From contig RPFO01001271.1 in assembly GCA_009746045.1 (NCBI GenBank), positions 1-64,000 on the forward strand: DNA of 64,000 nt, written 5' to 3'. A model generated the notes under the pieces. The model was not told the DNA's origin. It did not search any database and saw nothing but the letters and a program-made list of their open reading frames with translations. The translations under genes were made by a program, and so were the position numbers. The stretch comes from Mesostigma viride (taxonomy: Eukaryota > Streptophyta > Mesostigmatophyceae > Mesostigmatales > Mesostigmataceae). How positions within the stretch are numbered: the stretch's first letter is position 1; every line of letters starts with the position of its first letter. Positions 19,735-29,542 of this stretch are shown here, in pieces.

Positions 19735-20328
19735 TTATACCGTTTCTTCCTCCTCGTCGGCCCACCTTTGTCTCGTGGACGCTCCTGGTTCTTCCACGTC
19801 ATCTTCCATGTCGGCGGTGTCAAACTCGAAGTCCGTACCGTCCAGCGCCGCGTCGTCGGAAGCCTTTGCGACCAGAGCGCAGAAGTTTCGGAACGATTCG
19901 ACGTCGTCATTCCCCTTCATCCGCTTGACCTTCCTGCACACGAGCCGCACGTTGGATCTGGAGATCTCTCTAGAAGGATCGATGACGTCAATTACCGCCG
20001 AACGGCCGGGGACTTCGGCGTCCGGCCCGTGCGTCATGTTGATCCCCGTGATGGCGCACTTTCCCCCTTGGGTCTCCCAGATTTCCACGAGATCGCGGAC
20101 GAACAGCGAGATGGAAGGGGGGGTTTTGCGCGCGGACTTTTTGCGCGCGGTCGCGAGATTTCGGATGAGGTGACGAAAATATCCCTCCTTGGATGCCTTG
20201 AACTTCTTGTTATCCTCCGCGCGGCATTCTCTGCACGGCCCGTGGAGGCGGAGACTGCGGTTGTTGAACCCCTCCGGCGCCTTTTGCTTGCCACACGACA
20301 GGCACGTGATCAGCGCCGACGACTCCAT
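19735..20328 (-). CDS. HNH-type endonuclease-like protein with N-terminal zinc ribbon
   Basis: 197 residues from ATG 20326-20328; an ATG at 20367 is also in frame. The N-terminus has CLSCGKQKAPEGF...CRECR, a CxxC...CxxC ribbon common in front of phage and giant-virus HNH domains. The middle 'GGKCAITGINMTH ... VIDVIDPS ... NVRLVCRKVKRMKG' has the spacing of an HNH fold in which 'CxxTG' starts the hairpin and 'N-V-x-x-V-C' follows. The C-terminal third is acidic. Would nick or cut DNA; could be a homing-type or repair enzyme. Confidence 0.65.
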   Translation of the reverse strand: MESSALITCLSCGKQKAPEGFNNRSLRLHGPCRECRAEDNKKFKASKEGYFRHLIRNLATARKKSARKTPPSISLFVRDLVEIWETQGGKCAITGINMTHGPDAEVPGRSAVIDVIDPSREISRSNVRLVCRKVKRMKGNDDVESFRNFCALVAKASDDAALDGTDFEFDTADMEDDVEEPGASTRQRWADEEEETV

Positions 20329-20380
20329 GGGACGGGACGGGGACGAGGATACAGTGGTCGCACACAATTTGTCGGCCGTT

Positions 20381-22560
20381 TTAGCCGCAGAAAATCGACT
20401 TGGAGTTGACGCCCAGACAGTGGGGGCGGGAGGCGGCGGCTTCCTTCTTCTTCCTGGGCGCGGCCTTCTTCTTGGCGGGGGCTTTCTTCTTCACGGTTTT
20501 TGCGCGGGCCTTGTGCGGGGCCGTACGACGGACGCGCTTTTGCGACGCGGTTGCAGATTTTGCACGTTTCAATTTGTCCCTCATGACATCTGCTAATAAC
20601 GTCACTCTATCGCGCAACTCCTCCGCTTGGGACCCTAGCCCCGCTCTGTCGCCTATTTGTATTGCCGTAAGTAGACCTACTGCTTCCAGTTCCTTCTTAT
20701 TGATATCATCCTCCGTTGCCTGTTTTTTTAAGTCCGATATGAATAGCGGTAGGACATTAGAAAACACCTTGTCAGCTGCTTTTCTTGTTGAGTCTCCGCT
20801 ATCATACATCTTGCCCGCACTGTCGTCTGTGTAGATCATCCATCTTGGTATCTTATGCAAATCCTCCGCTAGACTTCTCAAATTTGTACGAAGTGCTGGA
20901 AAGTCATCATCACGTGCCAATCTATCCAAGTAATGAGCTGCCTTTCCGCCATATTCCCGTTCTCTAACGTCTAACCTGTCTGGTTCGACTGGGTTTATTT
21001 CCGTCTCCTTGAACAATTCATTGTACAAATCTGAGACCTTCTTAAGCTCGATTGGATGATCGCGTAAACGCGTTTTCTCCTCCAACAAGTACCCCAACCG
21101 TAACGCCCTTTCATGTGGTCCACTGGGTCCATGCGCGTATCCCATCAGGTCGTCAAGCTGTTCCTTCGTGATACCCGGTTTGCGGTCAAGGTTTGTCAAC
21201 CTCCATTCACGTGCCTTTGCGGCTTCTCCCATCGTTACAGGTATATTCCCCACTAAACCTCCATGTTTCTTCACACTATCCAAAACCCCCTCGACTTCTT
21301 CCACTACTCGTTTAATAGTCGCTTGTGGGATTCCTTTGCGTTCCAGATCCTTTTCCAAAGAATCAGACAAGTATTCCTTTGTGTTTCCGCGATAATGGCC
21401 GTACACCAGCACGCTGTCCACATAGCCTTTAACATTTTCTTGGTCCGTTTCCGGTAAATCTTTAATTGCATCCCCGACAATATCTTCCGCTGTAACCCTC
21501 CCACCGGAGCCACTCGCCCCGCCCCCTGGTGGGGAAGGCGGCCTACCCGGTGCTTTCGGTGAAGGTGGAGGTAGAGGTGGCGTCGATGCAGGTGGGGGCT
21601 CATCGTAGACCAATCCGCCCCACAAGTACCCCGGGCCGAACACCTTGTCCCCCCTCAACGCGTTCCCGTCCTTCGAAGAACCAGGCACGCCAGGCGAAGG
21701 GTCCTCGGTCTTTCCCACCTTCGTGTACGGGTTCAAGGCCCCCGCGATGCTTTCCGCGCGCATCCGGTGCGCGTTGTTGACCGCGGACTGCACCACCTGA
21801 CAACACGCCGCCTGGTGTGCGGTGCGCGCCTGGCCGCCGTAATGCGTCCACGGGTTCTGGTTCGGAGGCGCGTTGAAATACACAGCCGCGTTCCCCCCGC
21901 CGCCGGCGTTCCCGCGTCGAATCGGGCCGCGAGGGTACACGTTGTTCACGAACATCGGCATGCCTCCCCTCCCCCCGCCCCCCGCCCGCCCTGCATGTCG
22001 TAAGGCCCGTCTCCCGCCTCGTTGGCGAACGCCCGGCCGGCCCGCATTCCGAGATCGCGGAAATCCTCGTTGCCGAACTTCTTGTGAAAGTCGACCGTGT
22101 TCTGCAACATGGCGACCCTCTGCGTGGTGTTCGTGGCCCGCGAAATGATCTCGCAAAGGTACTCTTTCGGGATGCGGAAAAGCACGTCCTTGGACGTCTT
22201 CGTCAACATGAACGCGATATGGACGAGACGTTCGTGCGCGTCCGGGCTGCCTTGCAGTGCCTGCTTGCACATGTTCATGAGAAGGCGGCCGACGACTTCG
22301 TCGCCGACGAGAATGCAAAGGGTCGGCGTCGGCGTCTTTTTGATGAACGCGGCCGGGAGTTCCTTGTACAGAGTGACCACGAGCCGCTCGATTTGCTCTC
22401 TCGTGAGCGTTTTCCCGATTCCGCTCGCGCACGCCCCGACGCTGCCTCGGACCCATCCGAGCGCTTTCTTTCCGACGTTCGCGGTGCCGGACAGCATTTT
22501 GTAGAGTATGTTTCCCGGAAGTCTTTCCTCCGGCGGGTACGGCCAGTACGGATCCATCAT
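20381..22560 (-). pseudogene. Large hypothetical protein with histone-like basic tail, frameshift in a G/C run
   Basis: Starts at ATG 22558-22560 with a helical domain of about 195 residues, then a Gly-rich linker in which the frame changes among C runs at 21966-21990. It continues with 'MPMFVNNVYPRGP', a Pro-rich linker, a long helical region and a Lys/Ala-rich tail ('KKKAPAKKKAAPRKKKE') like the tails of histone H1 or viral DNA-condensing proteins. About 725 codons in total. It may organise DNA in the particle, by composition only. The frame break is in low-complexity sequence and could be a sequencing error. Confidence 0.6.
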
Positions 22561-22595
22561 ATAATGGATACGACACTTTTTTTTGCCGCCGCGCG

Positions 22596-22735
22596 TCAGT
22601 TTCCTCCTAGCCAGCCCGGGCCGTGCGCGGATCTGAAATTCGGATACACTACCGTACTCGGTACGGCTCCGTCGTACTCGGCCGGAATATACGCCGGGAG
22701 GGACATATCTACGTCGCCAGGTGTCAGACGCTCTC
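22596..22735 (-). pseudogene. 3' part of a viral gene interrupted at 22736-25500
   Basis: Codes for the last 45 residues, ending '...RSAHGPGWLGGN' and a stop at 22596. Together with 25501-25923, minus one copy of CTCTC, it sums to 186 codons in one frame. Pro/Tyr-rich ('LPAYIPAEYDG'). Function unknown. Confidence 0.75.
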
Positions 22736-23479
22736 TGTCAGAAACCGGGGCTCGGAGGAAAGATCTTTTGCCTGTTATGACCCAGATATTGCACAAGTGT
22801 ATGGAAAAGACTTCTTGTATTAAAATACGTTTACTGAGAGTGGAAAACACGGTGCGGCCAACACTGGGCGCAGTCTACCATAGCCAACACTGGGCCAGGG
22901 CAAATGACAATGCCAACACTGGGCAGGGTCACACGACCAACACTGGGTCGGGGCCACACACGGCTAGGCAAGCAAACAACTCTAGGAACACAAAGTAGTG
23001 GCGGCTAATGCATTATGCACCGTTGATTTACATCTGACGGCACTGCAGCTTAGCGTCTCTACAACCACGGAAAGAACACTAGATAATAACGACTTTGCAG
23101 CCTGTAATCTATTGTCCACATCATGGTACATTGTGTGTGTGGTCTGATAGGCTCAAAGTCCTATCGCCTCCAGGGCGGCACCACAAACTGCGGACCTGAT
23201 CTGATCCGGAGAGAGCCGATGTAAATTACGGCACCTGTAACGGTGCTGACAGGTAACGCTTGCTGTTTTCCGAGCAACATCATTCGGATTTTAGTACACT
23301 CAAACATTGTATATGATATTAAACTAGTCAACGACCTGTGGGTGCAATTAATAGGGATGCAAACCCAACAACAAGTCGTGTAAATAAACACCTAGCTGAC
23401 GGCGTCAATTTTCCCCGCATATAATGCGTGATAACATAATGCGTGACAAAAGTAGAGAAACATCGCTAGATATTTGACA
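22736..23479 (-). repeat. LTR (3' on the element strand)
   Basis: 744 bp, TGTCAGAAACC...ATATTTGACA. Contains four to five short CCAACACTGGG-like direct repeats at about 22857-22950, which may be regulatory or a tandem array. Confidence 0.85.
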
Positions 23480-23509
23480 CACCCCCATACTGCATGTCAC
23501 GTATTCCGG

Positions 23510-24394
23510 CTACTCAATGAAAAAACCAGCAGGAACATCTGCCACGTCGTCAGCCAGTGGCTCGCCGTCCATGGTGAAGTGCGCCTCAGGTTTCTTGGAC
23601 TTGTTCTCCGCCTTCTTGGACCAGCAGCGATCCTCAGTGTGACCGGTACGGTGGCAGTGCTTGCAGGTCAGCACTTTCCCACCCTTGGTGAGGAAGACTG
23701 ATTCGTCGATAGTACCCGCACAGTGGGGGCAGGCAGCAGTATGATACACTGGTGCACTGGAATCTGAGCTGCCAGCTTGGGCCGCGCGGTGCACACGCAG
23801 ATGGTCGTCCACTTTCAGGACGGCGGTCTTGTAGTCTTTCCACGTCAAGTCGGGGGGAAGGTTGTACGCCGCCAGGACGGGGCCATACTGGGCAGGAAGT
23901 CTGCGGCGGTGTGATGTCACCAGGATGGAATCATGGAGTTTATTGTTGCTTAATTTATTATATTGCAGGTACAATCGTTCGGTGAGATTGACATTTGCAG
24001 GAACAGAATCCATGGGAATCTGCTCAGCTGACAGCAGTTCCTCAAGTGTCGCGGCCTGATGGGTGGATGTCGTTTCGTCACGTCCATAGACGTCAACCAG
24101 GACGGTCCACGCCTCGTGCATATACTTGTTGGGGGCCGTAGCGGCATGCAGTAGCGCGTTGCCGTCGAGGCCAGCAATCAGGGCAGCGTAACCAATTTTT
24201 TGCTGCTTTACCACGATCGGATCCTTTCCAGCTAGTACATCTGAATATCCGAGGGCGTCGAATTGCCCTTCCGCCTTGATTCGGAATCCGGTGAATTTCT
24301 TGGGGTCGCTCCCATCAAAGTTGAGATTCTTGAGAGCACTAAGAACGCTGCTCTCCTTGACTTCTCGTGCCACAGCTGGCGCACCTCCCGACAT
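23510..24394 (-). CDS. Copia-type Gag with CCHC zinc knuckle
   Basis: 294 residues. N-terminal 'NFDGSDPKKFTGFRIKAEGQFDALGY' and 'AWTVLVDVYG' follow the Copia Gag pattern (UBN2-like domain), and the C-terminus has the knuckle CKHCHRTGHTEDRCW (CX2CX4HX4C) plus another CxxC pair ('CPHC'). Forms the RNA-packaging shell. No protease or polymerase follows. Confidence 0.85.
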   Translation of the reverse strand: MSGGAPAVAREVKESSVLSALKNLNFDGSDPKKFTGFRIKAEGQFDALGYSDVLAGKDPIVVKQQKIGYAALIAGLDGNALLHAATAPNKYMHEAWTVLVDVYGRDETTSTHQAATLEELLSAEQIPMDSVPANVNLTERLYLQYNKLSNNKLHDSILVTSHRRRLPAQYGPVLAAYNLPPDLTWKDYKTAVLKVDDHLRVHRAAQAGSSDSSAPVYHTAACPHCAGTIDESVFLTKGGKVLTCKHCHRTGHTEDRCWSKKAENKSKKPEAHFTMDGEPLADDVADVPAGFFIE

Positions 24395-24737
24395 GTTCTT
24401 GATTGCGTTGGAGATTTGTAATGTGAAGTAAAGTGTGATTTAATCTCTCCAGAGATACTGCGTTGTTGTCGAGCAGATCCTGTAGATTTCTGATTGAAAA
24501 GTCTGGAAGTTCGCTGAAACACACACAGTTGAAAAATTCTTGTCGAATGCCACGCAGGAGCCAGCGGCAGTAGGCAGATTCAGGAAACACGCCCGGGAAG
24601 ATGTCTTCAACTTGGGCAAAAAGCAGATTTGCTCTTGCGAGGTAGTCTGGGCAAGATTCTTCGGGAAATTGAAAAAGCTCAATTCCAGATCTCAGGTTGC
24701 GGTCGTTGGGAATTGGAAAATATGGGTTCATAGGCAT
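24339..24737 (-). CDS. Short leader ORF upstream of Gag
   Basis: 132 residues from ATG 24735-24737, starting just after the primer-binding site. 'PDYLARANLLFAQVEDIFPG' and 'YCRWLLRGIRQEFFNC' have the rhythm of a retroelement capsid-type helix bundle. It overlaps the start of Gag by 56 bp in another frame; an older longer Gag split by an indel is possible. Confidence 0.4.
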   Translation of the reverse strand: MPMNPYFPIPNDRNLRSGIELFQFPEESCPDYLARANLLFAQVEDIFPGVFPESAYCRWLLRGIRQEFFNCVCFSELPDFSIRNLQDLLDNNAVSLERLNHTLLHITNLQRNQEHVGRCASCGTRSQGEQRS

Positions 24738-24756
24738 CACTCGCTACTCGATACCA

Positions 24757-25500
24757 TGTCAGAAACCGGGGCTCGGAGGAAAGATCTTTTGCCTGTTATG
24801 ACCCAGATATTGCACAAGTGTATGGAAAAGACTTCTTGTATTAAAATACGTTTACTGAGAGTGGAAAACACGGTGCGGCCAACACTGGGCGCAGTCTACC
24901 ATAGCCAACACTGGGCCAGGGCAAATGACAATGCCAACACTGGGCAGGGTCACACGACCAACACTGGGTCGGGGCCACACACGGCTAGGCAAGCAAACAA
25001 CTCTAGGAACACAAAGTAGTGGCGGCTAATGCATTATGCACCGTTGATTTACATCTGACGGCACTGCAGCTTAGCGTCTCTACAACCACGGAAAGAACAC
25101 TAGATAATAACGACTTTGCAGCCTGTAATCTATTGTCCACATCATGGTACATTGTGTGTGTGGTCTGATAGGCTCAAAGTCCTATCGCCTCCAGGGCGGC
25201 ACCACAAACTGCGGACCTGATCTGATCCGGAGAGAGCCGATGTAAATTACGGCACCTGTAACGGTGCTGACAGGTAACGCTTGCTGTTTTCCGAGCAACA
25301 TCATTCGGATTTTAGTACACTCAAACATTGTATATGATATTAAACTAGTCAACGACCTGTGGGTGCAATTAATAGGGATGCAAACCCAACAACAAGTCGT
25401 GTAAATAAACACCTAGCTGACGGCGTCAATTTTCCCCGCATATAATGCGTGATAACATAATGCGTGACAAAAGTAGAGAAACATCGCTAGATATTTGACA
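24757..25500 (-). repeat. LTR (5' on the element strand)
   Basis: 744 bp partner of 22736-23479; carries the promoter for the element on the - strand. Confidence 0.85.
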
Positions 25501-25923
25501 CTCTCCCGGCACACGGGCGTACGGACGCCCACCTGGAATCCTCGGATCTTGCGTACGGCCCTCGAATTCGGCAGATCCTTCGTACGGCCCCGAGATCTCG
25601 GTTGCCGAATTCTGTGGACGGACGCCTGGCATCGTATCGGCCCCGCATCTTGATTTGAGACCTTCGATCAGCGAGATCAGCGCTTCGAGATCTTCTTTGC
25701 GCAGGACCACCATTCCGTACTCCTTCGCAGCGGACTCCGATACCGGTTGAAACGGTCTCGGAACCGGACGTACCCTTTCGAAATTCGTGTCGATCGCGCT
25801 CGCGAATCCCGGAACGGCATATTTGGAGAATTCCTTGTCATATTCGAATCTCCGTACGCCGTTTTCGCCGCCCTCCGTGTACCGAAGATACCTGCCTAGA
25901 CTCATCGTACAAGTACATGACAT
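25501..25923 (-). pseudogene. 5' part of the viral gene interrupted by the gag-only element
   Basis: Starts at ATG 25921-25923 or 25903-25905. Contains 'MVVLRKEDLEALISLIEGLKS', a short helix, and otherwise Pro/Gly/Arg-rich sequence; it runs into the LTR after '...ARVPGE'. The last 45 codons are at 22596-22735. The gene body has many CGTACGG-type words, as does the 31.4-32.2 kb repeat field. Function unknown. Confidence 0.7.
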
Positions 25924-26150
25924 TAATTTCGTACGGCATTACGACACGTGACGAATCAAAACCGAATCCGGCCCGTGTCCGTGGACAAACCAAGGACCTT
26001 CCACCTCAGCGCCGACGAAAAAACGTGTGGTTGCGAGACCGTTCGTCCCACGGCCGTACCGACTTTTCGGAGTCCTTAGGGTCGAGCGGGTGCCCGGCAC
26101 GCGCCGTAACGGCCGGAACTTTGCGTGGTCGTGGTTCGTCTCCCAAAAAG

Positions 26151-26157
26151 TATATAA
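26151..26157 (+). promoter_or_regulatory. TATA box of the SET gene
   Basis: TATATAA at 26151-26157, 56 bp before the end of the leader at ATG 26213. Same spacing class as the boxes at 35491, 51168, 53120 and (other strand) 19733 and 53005. Confidence 0.6.
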
Positions 26158-26212
26158 ACGAAGGCCCTCCCCTCCCCGAGGTCTCTTCTCACGACGCCTC
26201 CACAACGAAACC

Positions 26213-27358
26213 ATGGCGGAATTTTCCGCATACAAACGACAACCCGCACGGTATTTCGGCAAAGCGCCTCCCGTTTATCCACGCCCGCCGGCCTTCTTCG
26301 TGCCTGACAACGTCAATGTCGCCGAGCTGCGAGCGAACCACGCCAACGCACTGCCGCTGTCCTACGAAAGCTCCTTCGAAGAGCGGCTCCTCGCCATCCA
26401 GGTGTACAACTTCTTGTGCTCCATACGAGGCGCCCCCGGTGTCCCCGAGTCCCAAGCCGAGACGCCTATGGACGCCCCTTCTCGCGTCGTGCACGAAGAA
26501 GAAGCCAACGGCAACGTCCTCGTGAAGGCGGTCCTCCGCAACGGCGCCACGGTTCCGTGGCTGCGAGTCGCAGAGAGCAAGCTGCTCGCCGGCATGGGGT
26601 ACAGCGGGGCGGGGCTGTACGCGGACCGGTTCATCGCCAGGGGGCAGGCGTTTGCGACATACGTGGGTCGCGTCATTGGGCCGCAGGGCGACGACGCTGA
26701 GTGGGAGGCGTTTGAGCGCATGTCGTTCTCCAACGAGGAGTTCCAGCAATGCTGCAACAGTGCGATGGACATCATGGCGATCGAGTCACCAGAAATCCTT
26801 TACACGTGGGTTCGCAACACATTGTTGGAGTGCCTCGATCACGCCGACATGCTCATCGATTTGAACGGCGTGCAGGTGGACGGGGGGCAACCGCCTGCTA
26901 TCGAGACTCAAGGGATGAAGTACCCGGCCTTCTACGCGCACATGGCCAACGACCCCCACGGCAGCAAGGAGGAGCCCAACTGCGTGTTCCTTGGCGACGG
27001 GCTGCGTGCCATCCGGCACATCTACCCAGGCGAGGAGATCCTGTGGGACTACGGGGAGTCCTACCACATCGACATGGACGCCAAGTTACGCCGCAGCGTG
27101 GCCGAGCAGGTGCAGACCAAGGCGAAGATGATCCAGAAGGCCAAGGGGCTTCTCAAGTTCCTCAAGGCCCACAACACGCGGGCGACCACGGGCTCGTGGC
27201 CTGAGTGGTGGGTGGGCAGGCCCTCGGTCCAGCCCACGAGGGTGCAGCCTTCTCGCACCGCCCGGACTTCCTCGCAGGCGCGGCTGCGGTTCTACCACCT
27301 CACGGAGGTGGACTTTGCCATGATCCGGAAGATTGGGATCGACTATGACGCTCTCTAG
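26213..27358 (+). CDS. SET-domain protein, probable protein-lysine methyltransferase
   Basis: 381 residues from ATG 26213 in the strong context accATGGcg. The SET core starts with 'GYSGAGLYADRFIARGQAFATYVGRVIG' split as the usual first strand and ends with 'MANDPHG...PNCVF' and 'GEEILWDYGESY', where N-D-P takes the place of the common N-H-S and the GE(E)L..DY motif is intact. A large insertion separates the halves, as in algal SET proteins of the NDP type. It would transfer methyl from S-adenosylmethionine to a lysine of histone or other protein. May act on host chromatin or have been taken from the host. Its stop overlaps the next gene by 4 bp. Confidence 0.8.
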   Translation: MAEFSAYKRQPARYFGKAPPVYPRPPAFFVPDNVNVAELRANHANALPLSYESSFEERLLAIQVYNFLCSIRGAPGVPESQAETPMDAPSRVVHEEEANGNVLVKAVLRNGATVPWLRVAESKLLAGMGYSGAGLYADRFIARGQAFATYVGRVIGPQGDDAEWEAFERMSFSNEEFQQCCNSAMDIMAIESPEILYTWVRNTLLECLDHADMLIDLNGVQVDGGQPPAIETQGMKYPAFYAHMANDPHGSKEEPNCVFLGDGLRAIRHIYPGEEILWDYGESYHIDMDAKLRRSVAEQVQTKAKMIQKAKGLLKFLKAHNTRATTGSWPEWWVGRPSVQPTRVQPSRTARTSSQARLRFYHLTEVDFAMIRKIGIDYDAL

Positions 27359-27522
27359 ATGTTCTTGTTCTGTCTACTTTTGTAGGACTTGGCGGCCAGA
27401 CGCAGGACGTCTCCGTACTTCATCCCCTTATGACTGGCCTTCACGTGGTAGACGTGACGCAGCCACGGGTTCTTGTTGACGGCGGCCGCGCCTTTCGCTC
27501 GTCCGACTCTCTTGCGTGCCAT
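27355..27522 (-). CDS. Very small basic YABBY/HMG-like protein
   Basis: 55 residues, ATG 27520-27522, stop 27355-27357. 'KNPWLRHVYHVKASHKGMKYGDVLRLAAKSYK' (given here in part: NPWLRHV and KYGDVLRLAAKSYK) matches the short HMG-box-like pattern shared by plant YABBY tails and tiny nucleocytovirus proteins. It would bind DNA. The gene is easy to miss because it is so short and overlaps the SET stop codon. Confidence 0.75.
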   Translation of the reverse strand: MARKRVGRAKGAAAVNKNPWLRHVYHVKASHKGMKYGDVLRLAAKSYKSRQNKNI

Positions 27523-27553
27523 TAGAATGTGTGTATATTCATTAATAAAGATA

Positions 27554-28323
27554 TTATTTTTTCACGTCTCCAATTGCAACCGTAGGAACTCGCGACTTGG
27601 TGCGTTTGATGCCTAAGAACTTGTCTAGACTGTTCTTCGGGTCGGCCGTGGCCCTGCTCCTCTTCAGAGCGAGTTTGGGGGGGTCGGACTCCCTCCTCTT
27701 CGGGTCTACCTCGCGGACCGTCGGCTCGCGGACGATGGCGCTCCTCTTCATGGACCGGTCCTTCTCGTTGATGGCGTAGACGCAGTGGACTTGCTGAATC
27801 ACCTCCATCGAGAACGGCGGGTCTAGCAATCGGTGCAGCTCCACGGGGTCCGGGTTCCTAAACTCTTCTATGGTCATGTCCCCTCCGAACATCTTCAGAA
27901 AGGTCCTCGGGGGCGCCGCCCGTATACCGGGGAACGACGCCCCAGACACCTTGGGATTCGCTTTCCATAACTTGAACGTCATATGGAACAACCACGTGTT
28001 ACGAACCTCTTTCAGGGAACACGAAGACTCTAGATTGTACGCCTTGGCACACGCGAAACTGCAGAACACACCCTTCACGAGGAAGCCCTTGCCCTCCTTG
28101 TACTTGACCGGTAGGGGGCGGGAACGTTGGAGAACGGGTGGCAGCAGTGCCAGCAACAGACGTCCGTCTTTTCTGGCCACGTGGAGTGCCCGGATTTGTC
28201 GAGCAAGGACAGGAGAGGCGCGGCACGCAGCACGCGGTAGGGCATCGTATAGGACACGTGGCGGTCCTGGACATCGTTGACCTCGTCGAAGGAGAACCCC
28301 GGTCCGGCTTCGTCGTCCGCCAT
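27554..28323 (-). pseudogene. VLTF2-like late transcription factor, one-base frame break
   Basis: ATG 28321-28323 (an ATG at 28329 also fits). The zinc site is formed by 'CCWHCCHPF' in the first frame and 'GVFCSFACAKAYNLE' in the second, together the MYM/FCS-type finger of poxvirus A1-like trans-activators found in many nucleocytoviruses. The frame changes in the five-G run 28114-28118 between the two halves; one more base there gives a continuous reading. The C-terminal part holds 'FLKMFGGDMTIEEFRNP' and a Lys/Arg-rich tail. It pairs with VLTF3 at 57021. A break in so central a gene means either decay or a base missed in sequencing. Confidence 0.75.
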
Positions 28324-28347
28324 GCGCACGTCTCGGTCCTCAGTCGA

Positions 28348-29161
28348 TCACTTTCTTGTCCGCGTTCGTGTACTCCACCGCGTCCCCGTCCCCGAATATG
28401 ATCGCAGCGACCTCTTGGGCTCGGGAGAGCTATCCGACACGTACTCGAGGCAGTCCTCCCCGTCCTCGGAGACCGCCAGGCGAGGGTGGACCACGCCACA
28501 CGTCGGCCTCTTCCCTATCAGACGCAGGGCTTGACGGTTCTGATGCTTGATCTCGAGGTACCTGATCACGCACCAGGCGTACTGGGACCCCGGCGAACTC
28601 GTAGAAGTCCTTGTCGGGACCTTGACACGCCACCACGTCCGTGGTCACGTCCGTCTCGCGCCCCTCGTCGTCCGTGAGGATTGCGGATAACACCACCGAA
28701 GAAAGCGCGCCTCGCTGGAACGCAAGTCGCGGAAGGGGGTCTTCGTCTCCCACCCTCGTAAGCCACAGGGGGGGAAAGGTCACGGGGCCGTCGAGAGAGT
28801 ACGTCACCGCGTAGTGCGCCTTTCCCACGGAAAACTCCACCGCGAGACTGACCTTGTGCTCGGCTATGTCGTCGGCGAGCAGCTCGCAATCGCACGCGCG
28901 AAGGACGTCGCGAGGGGGAAGCTCCGTCATGACGCCCCCGTGGTCGTTTAAATACCCGGCTAGTTCGCGTCCCACGTGGAACCAGTCGTTGCGGTCGGAC
29001 ACGTAGGCTCTCTGTACGGTAACGCGTTCGTCATCACAGGGGACCGATTGGAAGGGGTTCGAGCGGACGATCCAGTTGTACAGCCTCGTGACCAGCGTCA
29101 GCAGAGGCAGGAAGAAGGAGAGCAACGCCGCCACTCCGCTGTGGTCTCGCGTCGTCTTCAT
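28348..29161 (-). pseudogene. Membrane-anchored hypothetical protein, frameshifted
   Basis: Starts at ATG 29159-29161 with an N-terminal hydrophobic anchor ('VAALLSFFLPLLTLV'), then a mixed domain with 'WFHVGRELAGYLND' and 'CQGPDKDFYEFAG'. The frame changes near 28580-28590 (GGGGTCCC) and continues with 'YAWCVIRYLEIKHQNRQALRL' split over the break and a basic tail ending at 28348. It may be a virion membrane protein; family unknown. Confidence 0.55.
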
Positions 29162-29168
29162 GGCCGGG

Positions 29169-29504
29169 CTACTTACGCACGAGAACATCTTTTAGCCCCG
29201 GGTGACGCACCGAGGAGGGATCCGTGCGGTACGTGGTGCGGACGTACCTCTTCACGCTATCGTCTCGGTCGTCCGCCTGCCTCTTCTCCTCTCTCTCCTT
29301 GGAAGGCGCTGGCCCCACGGGGGCTTTCTTCTCCTCCTCGAACCCCGTATCTTCGTACTCCTCTTCCTCATCGTCCGAGCTGCCCACGTGACGAACGACG
29401 GTCGATGGGGCGAGCGATTTGGACGTCTTCACGTTCTTGCTGCCGTGTTGGGAGTTGACCAGGTCCTCGAACCAATCGTATCCTCCCTTCTTGCCGGACG
29501 ACAT
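29169..29504 (-). CDS. Charged hypothetical protein
   Basis: 111 residues, mostly Glu/Lys/Asp/Ser and probably disordered, with 'GYDWFEDLV' near the start. A TATAAG lies 20-26 bp upstream on its strand (29524-29530). Its stop is 8 bp before the next start on the same strand, so the two may be co-transcribed. Confidence 0.55.
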   Translation of the reverse strand: MSSGKKGGYDWFEDLVNSQHGSKNVKTSKSLAPSTVVRHVGSSDDEEEEYEDTGFEEEKKAPVGPAPSKEREEKRQADDRDDSVKRYVRTTYRTDPSSVRHPGLKDVLVRK

Positions 29505-29542
29505 GGGCGGGATCTGTACACACTACTTATACCGGCGAAAAA

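Larger units (their letters stand above)
22736..25500 (-). mobile_element. Gag-only LTR retrotransposon (TR-GAG type, Copia-like)
   Basis: LTRs 22736-23479 and 24757-25500, both 744 bp and matching wherever compared, with target duplication CTCTC at 22731-22735 and 25501-25505. Reading on the - strand, a primer-binding site TGGTATCGAGTAG follows the first LTR and a purine tract (TATGGGGGTG) precedes the second. Only Gag is coded; protease, integrase and RT are missing, so another element has to supply them. Matching LTRs suggest recent insertion. Confidence 0.9.

Noticed and set aside
22563-22998. + strand frame starting MDTTLFFAAARQ that runs into the LTR
   Set aside because: It looks like a second interrupted gene, but the - strand reading here joins perfectly with 25501-25923, so the + frame is a shadow.
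23161-23391. 76-residue - strand frame in both LTRs
   Set aside because: It lies fully inside the LTR, has no similarity to a known product and appears twice only because the LTR does.
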